The notes below the pieces were generated by a model that worked only from the letters and a program-made list of their open reading frames with translations, was not told the origin of the DNA and ran no database searches. A stretch of DNA of 64,000 nt from Apostichopus japonicus (lineage: Eukaryota > Echinodermata > Holothuroidea > Aspidochirotida > Stichopodidae): the NCBI RefSeq assembly GCF_037975245.1, contig NC_092572.1, positions 9,382,001 through 9,446,000 of the forward strand. Reading direction: 5' to 3'. The position numbers were made by a program, and so were the translations under genes. Each line of letters starts with the position of its first letter. The first letter of the stretch is position 1. Positions 1 to 48,922 of the stretch are shown piece after piece.

Positions 1-176
1 AATTACATCACAATAATACTGCACTTTCTTCCAAATTGATTGACGTGGAATAAATTTTGTCGCAATTATGAATTTCAGCAAAGTAGAAGGAATCTGTTGT
101 AAATATACAGTAGTCGTCCGATTCGGATCAACGATGTTTTACAAACCTCTCCTCACAATCAAGTCCTTCATCTTTG

Positions 177-196
177 TCTCTCTCTCTCTCTCTCTC
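177..196 (+). repeat. (CT)n microsatellite
   Basis: Uninterrupted CT run upstream of the first visible COPA exon. The rest of 1-351 is intron with no other feature seen. Confidence 0.95.
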
Positions 197-351
197 ATTC
201 AATAGGCAAACTTATTGCCAAGAAATGAGAATTTAATTAACTTAAAAATACCAAGGAGTGTGCAGTAAATAATCCTATCCTAATATTAATTTGGGAAGAT
301 AATGTAGCATTATTGTAAGTAATAATGATAACATATTGTTCTCACTCACAG

Positions 352-14718
<14,367 letters not shown>

Positions 14719-14775
14719 GCAACTTTTAAACTCGAAAAAGAGTTTTGGACAATGTTGAGAGGGGATTTTCTTGTG

Positions 14776-16150
14776 GAAAAAACGATGAAACTTCAAAGAC
14801 TATTTATTTTCTTCCTTGGAGGGTGAAGAAAAGATGTTGTATATCACATGCCTGGAAGGACTTGAAGAAGGGGTTGTTTTGTACTTATGACCCATGGCCT
14901 ATAATGGGACATGTTCTGATCACATGCCATTTGATGGACATGATGGACATTTGATGGACATGATTGACTTCATTCATTGTAATGGTAAAAGATAGATATG
15001 GAAAATGTAGATGGGAAATATTTATAAGTAAAAATATTGGGGAAATTTTGTTTTTATTTTTCTGTTAATTGGTCAAACTCTTGAGATTTGACAGAAACTT
15101 CCAAAATGTTCTATAAACATAAATGTTATGACTACTAACTCCAGAATGTTTCATTGATATAATTATATCAGATTCAGTTACGATTTTTAAATTTAAAAAG
15201 TTTCGCAAACAGAACTAAGGACCTCTCAAATAAGCAAGGGAACATGTTATATCAAACTATGAGACATGTTATACATTTTTGTTGTTGAAATTTCAGTTTT
15301 ATTTTGCCTGTGTATCTTTGACTTTCTTGTATGATAAAATCAGTTTTCATGCAAGTTATTCCACTTACTTATACTTACAAGTTATTCACTTAGAAAGTTT
15401 TACTAATAAGTTGGAAGTAAAAGTGCATATAAAAAGTTGATATAAGAGCACTGGAATCATTTTGGTGCTCTGGCTTCTGGCTAAAACCTTAGTTTTAATT
15501 TGCTGGTGTATCTTTGACTTTGTTGTGTGATAAAATCAATTTTCATGCAAATTTTTCAACCTTCACTTAGAAAGTTAAAAGAACGTAAGAAGTTGGAAGT
15601 AAAAGTTGATATAAGAGCATTGGAATCATTTTGATGCCCCGGCTTCAGTCATTTACTTGATAGATATATTATCTGAAGAGTGAAAACTTTTAGAGAAGTA
15701 GAAGTGAGGCACAAATACCATTGTTAACATTATGTCCAATTTGTACAGTTTATTTCACATCAAGGTGGTTATAAAATGAATCATGGAATTTACAAAAAAG
15801 GAAACAATATTCAGTTTACAACTTAGCCATGAAGTTTTAAACTGCGAAAGTGGGAGCCCTAGAAGCTAAATGGAATGTTGTAAAAACAAAATAGATGACC
15901 TAAATGTAAAACAAAAAAAATAATAAATGTGAACAAAATTTTATCTAACAAAAATCATTATTTCCTTCAAGTATTTAAATTGTTGTGTATCACAATACAT
16001 GCATTCCTGACTATGTAACGGAAAATACAAAAAAAAACTAAAAATTGTTTAAATGTGTGTTTTTGTCATTGTTATTCCACGGTGGATCGTCCGTCTGTCA
16101 GTACTGATCGAGAATGGATCTGAATGTCAATGTTTTTATTATGATTTAAT
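14776..16150 (+). repeat. COPA 3' untranslated/downstream region, first copy of a 1.3-kb duplication
   Basis: This sequence begins 57 bp after the COPA stop and matches 18918-20220 in order, from AAACGATGAAACTTCAAAG to GTCAGTACTGATC. It also contains an internal partial repeat: the CTGTGTATCTTTGACTTTCT block and its GTTGGAAGTAAAAG neighbour occur twice between 15300 and 15620. Confidence 0.85.
15922..15927 (+). terminator. Possible COPA poly(A) signal AATAAA
   Basis: AATAAA about 1.2 kb after the COPA stop codon, in A-rich sequence. No nearer canonical hexamer stood out, but a variant signal closer to the stop cannot be excluded. Confidence 0.3.
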
Positions 16151-16164
16151 AATAATTTAATAAT

Positions 16165-16169
16165 GAATG

Positions 16170-16243
<74 letters not shown>

Positions 16244-16245
16244 TG
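16165..16245 (+). repeat. (TA)n microsatellite
   Basis: Long TA dinucleotide run interrupted by TACATA units. It marks the end of the first 3' duplication copy; a similar run (20416-20517) follows the second copy. Confidence 0.95.
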
Positions 16246-16324
16246 TTTGCACGGGGTACCGCCCGACGTGACACTACCCGTTTTCTAATTTATTACCCGA
16301 ATCCTAGGCAAAGGGTGTTTTTTT

Positions 16325-16640
16325 TTGGCAGATTTCACATTGACTTGGTGCGGTGTTAGGCTACCATGTGGTCGCAGATAACAGCAATAACGAAAGTATT
16401 CCATGGATATTTTATAACTGCGTCACAATTTCCAGCTAATAAATAGATGCTTAGGCCAGATTACCCCATTGACTTAGTGTGGTGTTAGGCAACCATGTGG
16501 TCGAACGTAACAGCAATAATGAAAGTATTCCATGGATATCTTATAACTGCGTCACAATTTCAGCGAATAAACAGATGGGTTAGGCTTAGCTAGATTTCTC
16601 ATTGACTTAGTATGGTGTTAGGCTACCATGTGGAAGAAAT
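16325..16640 (+). repeat. Tandem repeat, unit about 123 bp, about 2.5 copies
   Basis: The phrase GGTGTTAGGCTACCATGTGG and its context (ATTGACTTAGT, AGCAATAA, GAAAGTATTCCATGGATAT, ATAACTGCGTCACAATTT) recur at about 123-bp spacing. The third unit is partial. No open frame runs through it. Confidence 0.85.
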
Positions 16641-17117
16641 TGAAAGAATTCTCACAATTATTATTTATTCATTCGTTTATTTCATAGAAGGGAAGGCTGG
16701 CAAGGAATTTTACGAGATGTTTATGGATTATAGACAGGATAACTAAAAAATAATAATCGCAAGTGGCATTTTACTAATCGTTTATTCCAAATGCGATCAA
16801 ATTCCGCGGATCGCGCAGCTAATGCGAACCCTGGGCCTGCACAAAAGATAGTAGTATTAACAACTGTTTAGGAGCTAAATTGGATATTTACATGGTCTGA
16901 TCCAATAGACGTGGAGAACAAGCATAAGCAGCGGCGGCAGTGTGGGCTAGTAGTAATGTTAATTATATGAAGTTATTAACAAGTTAATGAAAGAAACAAA
17001 AGCAAATAAAAATTATTGAGGAACGTTTTATACCTTTTCTTATACCTACCTATTTGAACATGAAAACATTGTCAGTAGAGAATATAATTCATTTATTGTA
17101 GGCTATCCAATATGTAA

Positions 17118-17545
17118 TTTCTTTTCACTTCATATTTTGAAAGTGACTCGAGTCATTTCCCTTTTTCAGAATGTTTGGCAGTGATGAAAGTCTTTCACCG
17201 CAATAGGGAGATTTACAAGTTTTCCATTCCAAAAATTGGGAAATGAGGAGAGTAGAGAATTAAGCAAAATGGAATTAAAAGTATAACAAAAATCATTTTG
17301 GGGGTATTTACACGTTACCTCTGAAATGATAAAAGGTCATGTAGAAATAATTGCAAAAGGTTAGCACTGCGGCAAACATTCAATATGTAGCCTACCCCCC
17401 CCCCCCCCAAAAAAAAAATAGTGATTTTTCCAAGTTCCTAATATATGAGTTGTCTGATATATTTATATATATCCAGTATATTTATGGATATATTTCTCGT
17501 ATATTTCTGATCGCAATTTAGAAAGAAATTAGAAATCACGATAAC
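17118..17545 (+). repeat. Second copy of COPA last-intron segment, with insertion
   Basis: Diverged copy of 14275-14470 split by about 270 bp of unique sequence that includes a C-run and A-run near 17394-17420. No counterpart of COPA's last exon (14577-14718) was found between here and 18918. Confidence 0.7.
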
Positions 17546-18250
17546 CCAAGAAGGGAAGGTTGGACTAATATCATATTAATTTTAGTATGTAGTTGGTACA
17601 CGTTCAGTGCAAGATTTTATTGAGGTCAAAGGTCATTTGGAGTCACCAGACGCCAAATTGTGGAAACTTTCTTTTTATAAGCTACTGTATCTCCCACCGA
17701 CCAGCCTATAATATAACATGTGTGTTACGCCTCATACGAATAGGAGGCTATTGGCAATTGGAAATGAGCTTATGGGCATCCGTAGAATCTAATACTGCAT
17801 ATATTCAACGTGTCGCTCTAAGGCTTACTCTGCGTGCAAAAAGTGTACGTATTCTTTGTAGTATAGCGGTTCTATTGGACGTTTTCCGTCGTAGTTATTT
17901 CAGATTGGATGTAGTTTCGATGCGACCAGGCAGCGTTTATGAAACTTAACAGTTCGTCTAGTTCGATTTTTTACTATGACCAGTGCGAAATAATCGTGTA
18001 AAACGGTCTTAATCAGTGAGTTCACGAGCTATCGTCTGGATCGGCTGTTGGTCTCAATTTGAGTAGCTTCTTCCAACAGTTTCAGCATAGATAGTCCTTA
18101 AAAGTAACGTTCGACTTTCGTCACGTTTATGATTATGGGACAACTTTACAAACCTGGCTAGGCCTGTGAGCAAATTTATGTTGTCTAGGTTGGCAAGAAT
18201 ATGGTTCGTTAACACAACAACGTGAAGAATACCAGTCAGAATACCAATAC

Positions 18251-18575
18251 TTCAAGGCATTGAAGACTCGCCCCAAACCACGTGTTTCCGTTGCTTGCAA
18301 GTGAAGTTTTTCTCTTGTCGCTACAAAATGCAGACAGTATCTTTAGCTGGACCTGAGATGTCCATCGCTGTATCGTTAGTACACTGTGCTGTGTGTTTTG
18401 ACCGCAGCTGTTTGTACTGAGGTACACTAGTGTCTAATTACTGACGGTAGCAAGCTGTGTGTGCATTTGCTGGGATCGATGGTGGTGTGTAACACTTCTG
18501 TTACACCTCATTCGAAACAAGGTAAGATTACCGGCATTAGACGGTTCTTTTTGCGCGAGTCTTCACACACTTTAA
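18251..18575 (+). mobile_element. MITE, TTAA-target family, copy 2
   Basis: A 325-bp relative of the element at 11482-11832 with the same inner words (GTGAAGTTTTTCTCTTGTCGC, TAACACTTCTGTTACACC). The left TTAA has decayed to TTCA. It ends CGAGTCTTCACACAC then TTAA. It lies between the two parts of the duplicated COPA 3' region. Confidence 0.8.
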
Positions 18576-18917
18576 ATGCTGTTTAACTGTAATAGTAAAC
18601 ACCTTGTCTAAGGTTCAAACCCCAAAGGTGAAATCTTAATATTCTGCCTTTTCTCCGTCCAGTCTCCACCAGAGATATCATTTTGATATTTCTGCTCTTT
18701 TCCTCCTTCCATTCACTCCTTGAACATCACCCTCCGTTCCATTTTTGTAGAAAAACTTACGATGAAACATTGAACACTTCTATCGCTTAGCATGCAACTT
18801 CCGAGGAACAATACAAAACCGGAAAACATTTATGAACAACAAAGGTGATCAAAGTGATTTCAAAGTTTTTCAAGGTTTGATAAAACGCCCAGTGACAGCT
18901 TTGAACAAGTCCATTGT

Positions 18918-20220
18918 AGAAAAAACGATGAAACTTCAAAGACTATTAATTTTATCTTTATTGGACGACGGTGAAGAAAAGATGTTGTTTTTCATACGCC
19001 TGTAAGGACTTGAAGAGAGGGTTGTTTTGTACTTAAGACCCTTGACCTATAAAGGGAGTTGACATGTTCTGGTCACATGCCATTTGATGGACATGGCTTC
19101 ATTCATTGTAATGGTAAAAGATAGATATGGAAAACGTAGATGGGAAATTTTTATAACTACAAATATTGGTGGAATTTTGCTTTGATTTTACTGTTAATTG
19201 GTCAAGCTCTGACATTTGTTTTGCAGATATTTTACAACTCTATTAAACTTGAAAGAAAGACTTCAATGTGGATGACAGTTTGCGTAGAAAGGGGGATGGG
19301 AGCAGGGGGGGGATGGAAGAAATACACATTCTGACAAAAATTTCCAGAATGCTCTATAAATATAAATGATATGACTACTAACTCCAGAATGTTTCATAAT
19401 AGGTACGATTTGTAAATTTAAAACGTTTCACAAACAGAACCAAGGACCTCTCAAATAAGCAAGAGAACATGTTATATCAAACTATGAGACATGTTATACA
19501 TTTGTTTTGTTGAAACTTTAGTTTTAGTTTGCCTGTGTATCTTTGACTTTCTTGTATGCTAAAATCAATTTTCATGCAAATTGTTCAACCTTCACTTAGA
19601 AAGTTAAAACAACGTAAGAAGTTGGAAGTAAAAGTTGATATAAGAGCACTAGAATCATCATTTTAGTGCTCTAGCTTCAGTCATTTACTCTTCCAAAAGC
19701 TGATAGATATAGTATCTGAACACAGAACAGTGAAAGCTTTTAGAGAGAAATAGAAGTGAGGCACAAATACCATTGTTAACATTATGTCCAATTTGTACAA
19801 GTTTATTTCACATCAAGGTGGTTATAAAATGAATCATGGAATTAAAGCAATAAAGGAAACAATATTCAGTTTACAACTTAGCCATTAAGTTTTAAACTTC
19901 AAAAGTGAGAGCAATAGAAGCTAAATGGAATGTTGTAAAAACAAAATAGATGATCTAAATGTAAAATAAAAAATAAACGAAAAAAAAAGAAAAAAGAATT
20001 TGACCAAAATTTTATCTAACAAAAATCGTTATTTCCTTCAAATATTTAAATTGTTGTGTATCACAATACATGCATTCCTGACTATGCTACGGAAAATACA
20101 AAAAACTGTCAATAGCTATCTATTAAAATGTTTTTTTTTGTCGTTGTTGTTATTCCACGGTGGATCGTCTGTCAGTACTGATCAAGAATGGATCTGGAAC
20201 GCCAAAGTTTTTTATGAATT
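18918..20220 (+). repeat. Second copy of COPA 3' untranslated region
   Basis: Direct, diverged copy of 14776-16150 about 4.1 kb downstream. It lacks the upstream coding exon, so it is a relic rather than a second gene. It contains its own AATAAA near 19966. Confidence 0.85.
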
Positions 20221-20415
20221 AATAGCAATATTAATTCACACAATAAAGTTGTGTGAGTTTATTATATATAATATAGTAATATTATATATAACATATATAA
20301 TTAAATTATATATATAATTAAATATATATATTATCATAAAATAATAATAAGACACATATATATATAGCTGCAGGCGTGAAACTCGAGTAACAACTTGCTG
20401 TAAGTTACCGTATAG

Positions 20416-20423
20416 GGTATATA

Positions 20424-20517
<94 letters not shown>
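20416..20517 (+). repeat. (TA)n microsatellite
   Basis: About 100 bp of TA dinucleotides with two TATATGTATA interruptions, placed just beyond the second COPA 3' copy. Confidence 0.95.
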
Positions 20518-21617
20518 ATACTTTTTCTTTTTTAATCAGGCTATCAAATTCCCAGTGAGACAACCAATCACATGACTTGTTGTACTAACAACCACAACAC
20601 ACAAGCTTTGAGAATCCAGGATACATATATTGGACATACGTACTGGACATTTTCAATATTGGGTCATTTATCACAGATTTTGCGTACAAGGTATGACAAT
20701 AACTAAACTTCAAGACAATTTTGACTTGCCTTTACTGACAATATTAAGATATTTATGCAATATCATTTGCATATTACAAATTACTGCAAATGCAAATAAC
20801 TGCATATTGCAAACTTACCTATTTCATCTATTTAAAATGTAACATTGAGATTGTTACACAGATTCAAAAAAGGCACATGACAACAAGAGACCGTGCAAGA
20901 AATAGTAGAATACTCCAGAGGTTCTTCCAAAATAAAAATAAACTTACAAACACTTTGAGAGAAAAGACATTTGAAACTCATTGGTTATTTTGAACAGTAC
21001 AGACATGTCTGTTTGCTTTTAAAAAGAAATATCTAAGAATATAGCTTACACCATGTATGAATGATAACCCACAGTAGCATAGCCAGAGAGGAGAAGGGGG
21101 GGGAGGGGAGGTTGATCCCAACTCCATGAGATGGGACAGAATATGGAAGAAGTTATCCAATCAGAGAAGCAAAATTTATTTCTAATATCAAAGCAGCTAT
21201 TAATTGATGCTCAAAATTTTGTTGCTTTTTTTTTTAAATAGACCCAACAAGGATGGCTAATAAATTTGGTGAATTAACAAGAACATTCCTCTGAAATAAC
21301 CAGAGTTTTCAAAGATTTTGTGAATAGATTGATTCCTCATCTCCCTAGCTATGCCCATGGTGATTATTGCAAAAGAACATGTAAAAGATTCTCTTATCTT
21401 AAGGTAAAGTAAATCTCTTTGGTGAGCAGTGGAGAGAAATTAAAAATTATTGAATAGTAGAAAAATATTGGTCAAGTAGATGAAAGATCCCGGTGTAGAT
21501 TATTTGAAAGGCAATTTTGCTTGAATCGTTAAGACACAGAATACATGGCACATAAGAATGGAATAATTAAGTAAGGATTGGAAAAACAATCTGCATATAT
21601 TATGAATAATTGCCAAA

Positions 21618-21735
21618 CTTTCAGCTAACTCAAGAAAGCTACTTCCAAACACTAAACAGATATACACACTTGCCCCGTTAGGCTTTCAGCTAACTCAAGA
21701 AAGCTACTTCCAAACCCTAGAAAGATGTGACAAAC
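21618..21735 (+). repeat. 62-bp tandem duplication
   Basis: The phrase TTTCAGCTAACTCAAGAAAG with CTACTTCCAAAC occurs twice, 62 bp apart, followed by related CACTTGC/AACTTGCAC words. Confidence 0.85.
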
Positions 21736-23117
21736 TTGCACTGTTCTCGCTTTCACAACTCCCCACGGCTTTGCTTCAATCACAGTGACCAGTTGACGCA
21801 AGAGGGGAGAATTCTGCATTTTTAATTGCCTCAAAGTTCCTTAGAGACTGCCTTATTTCTTTAAGCTTTGAGGAGTCTTAAGGAGTCCTCCAGAATGTGT
21901 CATTGGATGGTAGAGTACCCCGTGTCCAAGGTAATAATTCCATGGTCAATCAGAGACCCTGACATATTTGAGATTGGGGCTAAGAGGATGGGGAATGGGG
22001 TGTGACAAGGATCAGGAAATGTTGAGCTGCTTTGGAGGACATATCTGTTACCACCTCAATGTGGAAATCATTGCGGGTTGCCATGCCCCCATCTCCCAAT
22101 GTCGGGGGACCTGGGTCAACACATGAGAATATATTACTGGTAGAATAAATTATCGTATCATGTATCAGATATGCAAGCATGTAGATTAAAGTGTTTGGCA
22201 AAGAAAGTACCAAACCTGTCTGTTGCTTGAGGTCAAATCAGCACAAAACTCTTGCTTTTAGTAATCATAAACAGGGTCGTAGAGACGTTCGGAATACATA
22301 TGTCTGAAAGACTAACGCAACTTGCATATTAGTTACTATGGAATCACAGCATTTCATTTCTCATAGTTGTTCTCTCCTCGTTAACGTAAATAACAAATTA
22401 ATATTAATTTGTTACTGCTAGAGCAGTGACGTCTTACACTCCCAAAAAGTGACATATCATAAAAGTATAAAAGAGTTTAACATTGAGCGAAGAAGACTAT
22501 ATCATTTCCAATATGTTTGAAAGAAATACAAATGACCTTTGACATCCATGCTGTCATGCGACCATTTTAAATGTCAACAGAACAAGTGCCAGCATGTTCA
22601 TTTCAATTTGTAAAAAAATTCTATTTTTTCACCTGAAAATCCTAAAGACAATATCATAACAACAAACCATGAGAAAATATATCTAATTTCTTCTTTTAAA
22701 TCTAAGGACTGTTTAATAATATAACTTTCTTGTAAATGTAGTTATTTTATTACATTAAAATCATTCATTGTATAATTTATCATATATGAGATTTATAATA
22801 TATAAATTTGCATATCTTGACATATTACATTTTATGAAAAAGTTTCTTTATAAATTCAACAGGGATTAAAAAATACAGATCAATTCTTTTTTTTTCTTCA
22901 GAATCTTTAACATAATTACCTTAAGTCTTTGCACACACGGTTCAAATAAACTTACTTGTACACTTTGGTAGTTATAACGCAAACCAGTGGGTTCAACACA
23001 CACTGGCTGCTTTTACATGATTCCCTAAACACTGAGTAAATGTAATACTGTCAATCGCCACGGAAACTGTCCCAGATCCTGGTGCTGCATATTCCTTACA
23101 TGTTTACATTGTTATTC

Positions 23118-23120
<3 letters not shown>

Positions 23121-23154
<34 letters not shown>
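23121..23154 (+). repeat. Poly(A) run of 34 bases
   Basis: Uninterrupted A run. It could be the tail of a retrotransposed sequence, but the preceding bases show no recognisable SINE or LINE. Confidence 0.9.
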
Positions 23155-23156
<2 letters not shown>

Positions 23157-24439
23157 AAATTGAACACGATTGGCTATGAGAGTGACATCTTTTTTATCTT
23201 ACGAGCAAAAGTGAATAGCGCCCTCGGCGAGCAGACCGGTTGGTAAGTCTATAATTGTGCTCACTTTCTAACAAGTTGTCTGTACAGGTATTTTATCTTC
23301 ATGGATTCGTAACTCGTACTCTGGACAATATGGAAATCGACTAGTATAGACAATAGCACAATATATGAACATGAGGGCAATCAATGGACTTGCAGACCTC
23401 ATCTCCTTCATGACTTTACTCTTGGCAGCATCATTTTTAAGTATGCCATTTGTTCACACAGTCAGTTTGAACTTGAACAGGCTTACGGAGTAGGAAGGAG
23501 TTGGCGACACTCTTGAGCACACTTTAGGTCAAATTGGACTTTGAGCACAATTGACCTTTTCCTCGGACCTAAACACCAAAATCTGCACTATTCGTTCCTA
23601 ACACACTTTTTACTCACTCACTCACTCACTCCTTGACACACTCAATCACTCACTAAAACACTCACACAATTCCTCACATTTCTGATGTGGGGGGTAAAGT
23701 ACACTATTTCATCTCCCTATACATTACATGTAGGGAGATAAGATAAAAACATGTACTAATAATTTTTTTTTAAAGTACTTATAAAAAAAAAGTAAAAAAA
23801 AGGTACTGAAAAAAAGTAAATGAATTTGTTTTTAAAAAGTACTAAAATTAAATCTGTATTGTACTTCTATTAAACTAATTTTGTAACAAGCTGCAGGGGT
23901 CAGTGTCCCAGAACAAAACACAATCTGTGCTACCTGAGTAACGCTATGTCAAGTCATAACCAAAAAAACTGTACATCTCCATGCTGTCTCAAAAGTTTAC
24001 TTTTGGCGGATCAAGAATCCATTTGCCCAGTCACGTGTGTCAGAAGCTGCTTGGTCAGTGCTGACCCTTGGTACCTGATACTAACGTGGGGGGTGGTGGG
24101 GGGGGGGTGGGGTAATCAGCATTCTTTCTTTACATCCTTTACAGCCGACTTTTATTATAGCAGATCAGCAATCCCATGTTATAGAGGTTACTGTAATACT
24201 CTTTAAGGTCATGAACCTGTGTGGTTGACGCTTAGACGTAGTTCTCGAGTCTCTACGGAGATGTGTGTCTCATGTTTTAATGTAAAGATTAAGGGTCTCT
24301 TACCCCATTCTGTTTTCCATTGGCTTGAAACAAGCTAGTGATGTTTGCATCTGTTCTAGGAGTACCAGTGCTTGCTGGTCGCGGTGTCTGATTGCTCGGC
24401 TAAGGGAGTTTTGAAAAAGGAATGGAAGGATATTAATTC

Positions 24440-24600
24440 ATGAGCAACAAAATATATATGATTGAGCACCAAAATGCACATGATTTGAGCACCACAATAT
24501 ATATGAGCACCAATATATATAAGCACCAATAAATATATATGTATAAGCACAATATATAAGCACAATAAACATATATATATATAATCACAATATATATACT
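24440..24600 (+). repeat. AT-rich minisatellite (GAGCACCAATATATAT units)
   Basis: Units of about 17-25 bp built from GAGCACCA or AAGCAC plus AATATATAT recur about eight times and grade into the tail of the neighbouring SINE. The array probably grew from that tail. Confidence 0.75.
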
Positions 24601-24745
24601 TATATATATCTATAGTAAATAAATAAAGAACGACACACCAGAAAAATTCCACTCTACGACCGGGACTCATCAGACGAAGGTAGGAATCGAACCCAGGATC
24701 TTGCGTCACAGACCAAAGTCCGTACCACTGGACCACAGTGATTCT
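24600..24745 (-). mobile_element. tRNA-derived SINE
   Basis: On the minus strand a tRNA-like head carries an A box (TGGTCCAGTGGTACGG, 24720-24735) and a perfect B box (GGTTCGATTCC, 24683-24693). It is followed by a tRNA-unrelated body and a TTTATTTATTTA tail. No acceptor stem closes, so it is a SINE and not a working tRNA. Confidence 0.75.
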
Positions 24746-25205
24746 ACTGTGTGTTAATGCGTATAAATTGGCTTTGTATTGTTATTGAGGGTGTATTACC
24801 CAAGTGCTATGATTGTATTGAGTGCACCCCTGGTGCTTTGAATCTGACAATTTACACAAAATAACCACTCTCTATAGTCAAGCCAAGCCGTATATAAGAA
24901 ATGAATGTGTAGAAAGTGGTATGACAGATAAAGAGTAAACAAATAGAACAGCCAGTTTATAATAAATCATCCATAAATCAACTAGTTGCCTTGGTAACTG
25001 TAATTTTCCCCTGCATTATATTGTTGCTACTAGCCATACCACCAAACATTTAGAATTACACCTTACAGGAATGGAATTAGGGCAATACAAAAGGTACCTT
25101 TGTGATGGTAAAAACCTTAAGGTAAGTCCACTAGAAAAGTGTGTTAATGATTACATCATTCTATGGAGTCAACAGCCTAAATTTAGAACCACCATCGCTC
25201 TGCCT

Positions 25206-47013
<21,808 letters not shown>

Positions 47014-48140
47014 TTTACTGGGATATTTTACAGACAATGACATACAGGATCAGCTCTGTTGCATTACATTTTCTTCAAAATTAACGATCCCGCTACTAGC
47101 CTGAGTTCGGCTAGTTGCTGGCCTGGGACAGTAATTGCCTTTTGGTATAGTGTTTTAGACGAACTGCTACTTGGCTAGGCTGTAGCCTAACTACAGTAGA
47201 GAATGCTAACGTAGGGGCCTAGGCTTGTAACGGTAACAAGAAGTCTCAAATTATCTCTGCAGAGTGAATAAGCAAGCCAGTCTAGAAACTTCGCAATATG
47301 TTTGAAATACTTTCCAACTCTTGTTGTTGAAATGCTTCCGTTAAAGTAGAGATGAAACCAGTTAACTTCTGTAAAATAACTAATAGCCCGACTCGGTGTA
47401 TAGTTAGTGGACTTTAGGCCTATCATTTGTACACACAAAAGTAATATTTGTTCGATTCGATTATACTATGTATGTAATAATATAGTGTCGACATGTAAAG
47501 GATATTTCGCGCAACTACTATGACGTAGGAAATAAGAAATGCATATTCAGTAGCATGACCTCAGCTGGTTTCTACTATCAACGTGTACTGCTGCCTAGCA
47601 ACACACAACAAATGAAAGAATCGGCTTTTGTGAAATAATCGATATGCTAGGCACAAGAACACTTATCTGTTTAATTAAAGGCTAATGGTGGAGAAACCAC
47701 CCTGTTTGTTGTAGATATATTTGCACTAAGTCAACGCACATGACGAGCAAAGTTCATTTCATGATTCTCACTCGGTAGTTAGGTGAATTCTTAGACCGAA
47801 GACGTCAATACTTTCTCATATCATTAGCAGCCTGATCAATCTGCTTCAGCCAAAACAAAATTAATTTTTATCATGCTCATGTAACCTATTTAAGTTTGAG
47901 TGGAAATTTTCTTCTAAAGCTATCGTATTTTGCACGCTTTATAGTATCGACAAGTGTATTATAATTTGTCTATTAAGTGTCATTCAGTTTGTTTTTCTGT
48001 CAAAGAAAGTTAGACATAGCTTGCCCATCGTGGGGTGCTGAGGAGGGGCGGTGGAAGGCCCTTAGACCTGTCAATCATCAAATTCCATAGGTAAAAATTG
48101 TAGCAAAACAAATATTTTTTTTTCAGGATTTTTTGATATA

Positions 48141-48497
48141 TTAAAGGCATTGAAGACTCGCTCAAAACCGCGCTCTGAAAAAGTTAACTTTCCGTTGCTT
48201 GCAAGTTTTCTTCTTGTTGCTACAAAATGCAGACAGTAATGAAACGTGATACCTTGTTATCTTTTATCTAGACCTGAGATGTCCATCGCTGCTATGTACA
48301 CTGTGTTGTGGGTATTGACCATAGCTGTATGCATTGACTGACTGTACACTAGTGACTAATTACAGACGGTAGAAAGCTGTGTGTGTATTTTCTGGGATCG
48401 ATGGTGGTGTCTAACACTTCTGTTACACCTCATTTGAAACTAGGTCAGATTTACGGCATGAGACGTTTCTTTGTACCCGAGTCTTCACACCCTTTAA
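48141..48497 (+). mobile_element. MITE, TTAA-target family, copy 3 (best preserved)
   Basis: 357 bp including TTAA at both ends. Termini AGGCATTGAAGACTCG and CGAGTCTTCACACCCT form imperfect inverted repeats of about 16 bp. The interior matches the copies at 11482, 18251 and 55641. Non-coding. Confidence 0.85.
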
Positions 48498-48740
48498 TGT
48501 TCAAACAATGATTTTGACTTAAGATTGTTTTGCAAACCACAGGTTTCGGGCACCAATATCTTTTTTTTTTATTGGGGGGGGGGTATTTCTAGTTCCCATT
48601 TTTGGGGAGAGAGGGGGGGGGGGAGATGACAGGTCTGGACCCTTAAATATAAAAACATAGAAAGATCTGTTGGGTTTGAAAAACACTATCACCAGGAAAA
48701 CAATGACCTGTAATAATACCGATTCACAGTTTTCTGCTCT

Positions 48741-48922
48741 CTAACCAAAAGCCAGCAGCTCTCTAAAATCCACCCTCTCCCCTCCACACAACTCACAGAG
48801 AAGCCTGATCACAATATCATGAGTAACAGGTGTCATAATGGAGTCACCTCTCACTTTTAATACACTTCTCTCTTTTAAGAAAGGAACAATGTATTGCAGA
48901 TATGCATGTTTAAGCAGTTCCC
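48741..48922 (-). other. Unexplained open frame with a splice acceptor; possible terminal exon
   Basis: An acceptor-like TTTTGATAATTTTAG is followed by an open frame reading GELLKHAYLQYIVPFLKE through CELCGGERVDFRELLAFG to a stop at 48741. It needs one base from an upstream exon. RSPH1 exon 6 ends in that phase with a G, so this could be an alternative last exon of RSPH1. The peptide resembles nothing I recognise and could also be a fragment of a transposon protein. Confidence 0.3.

Larger units (their letters stand above)
20520..24430. other. Intergenic sequence between COPA and the TMEM145-like gene
   Basis: No exon, RNA gene or intact transposon was recognised here. It holds a 62-bp direct duplication (21618-21735), a 34-base A run (23121-23154), a CACTCACT-rich stretch (23606-23675) and an A/T-rich stretch with AAAGTACT words (23750-23850). 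A minus-strand open frame at 21980-22213 was considered as a distal exon but does not fit in phase. Confidence 0.6.

Noticed and set aside
21980..22213. Minus-strand frame ending GGMATRNDFHIEVVTDMSSK and on to a stop, possible extra 3' exon of the TMEM145-like gene
   Set aside because: The only good acceptor (GTTGACCCAG) would need a donor of a phase that exon 12 does not offer; joined in phase 0 it stops quickly.
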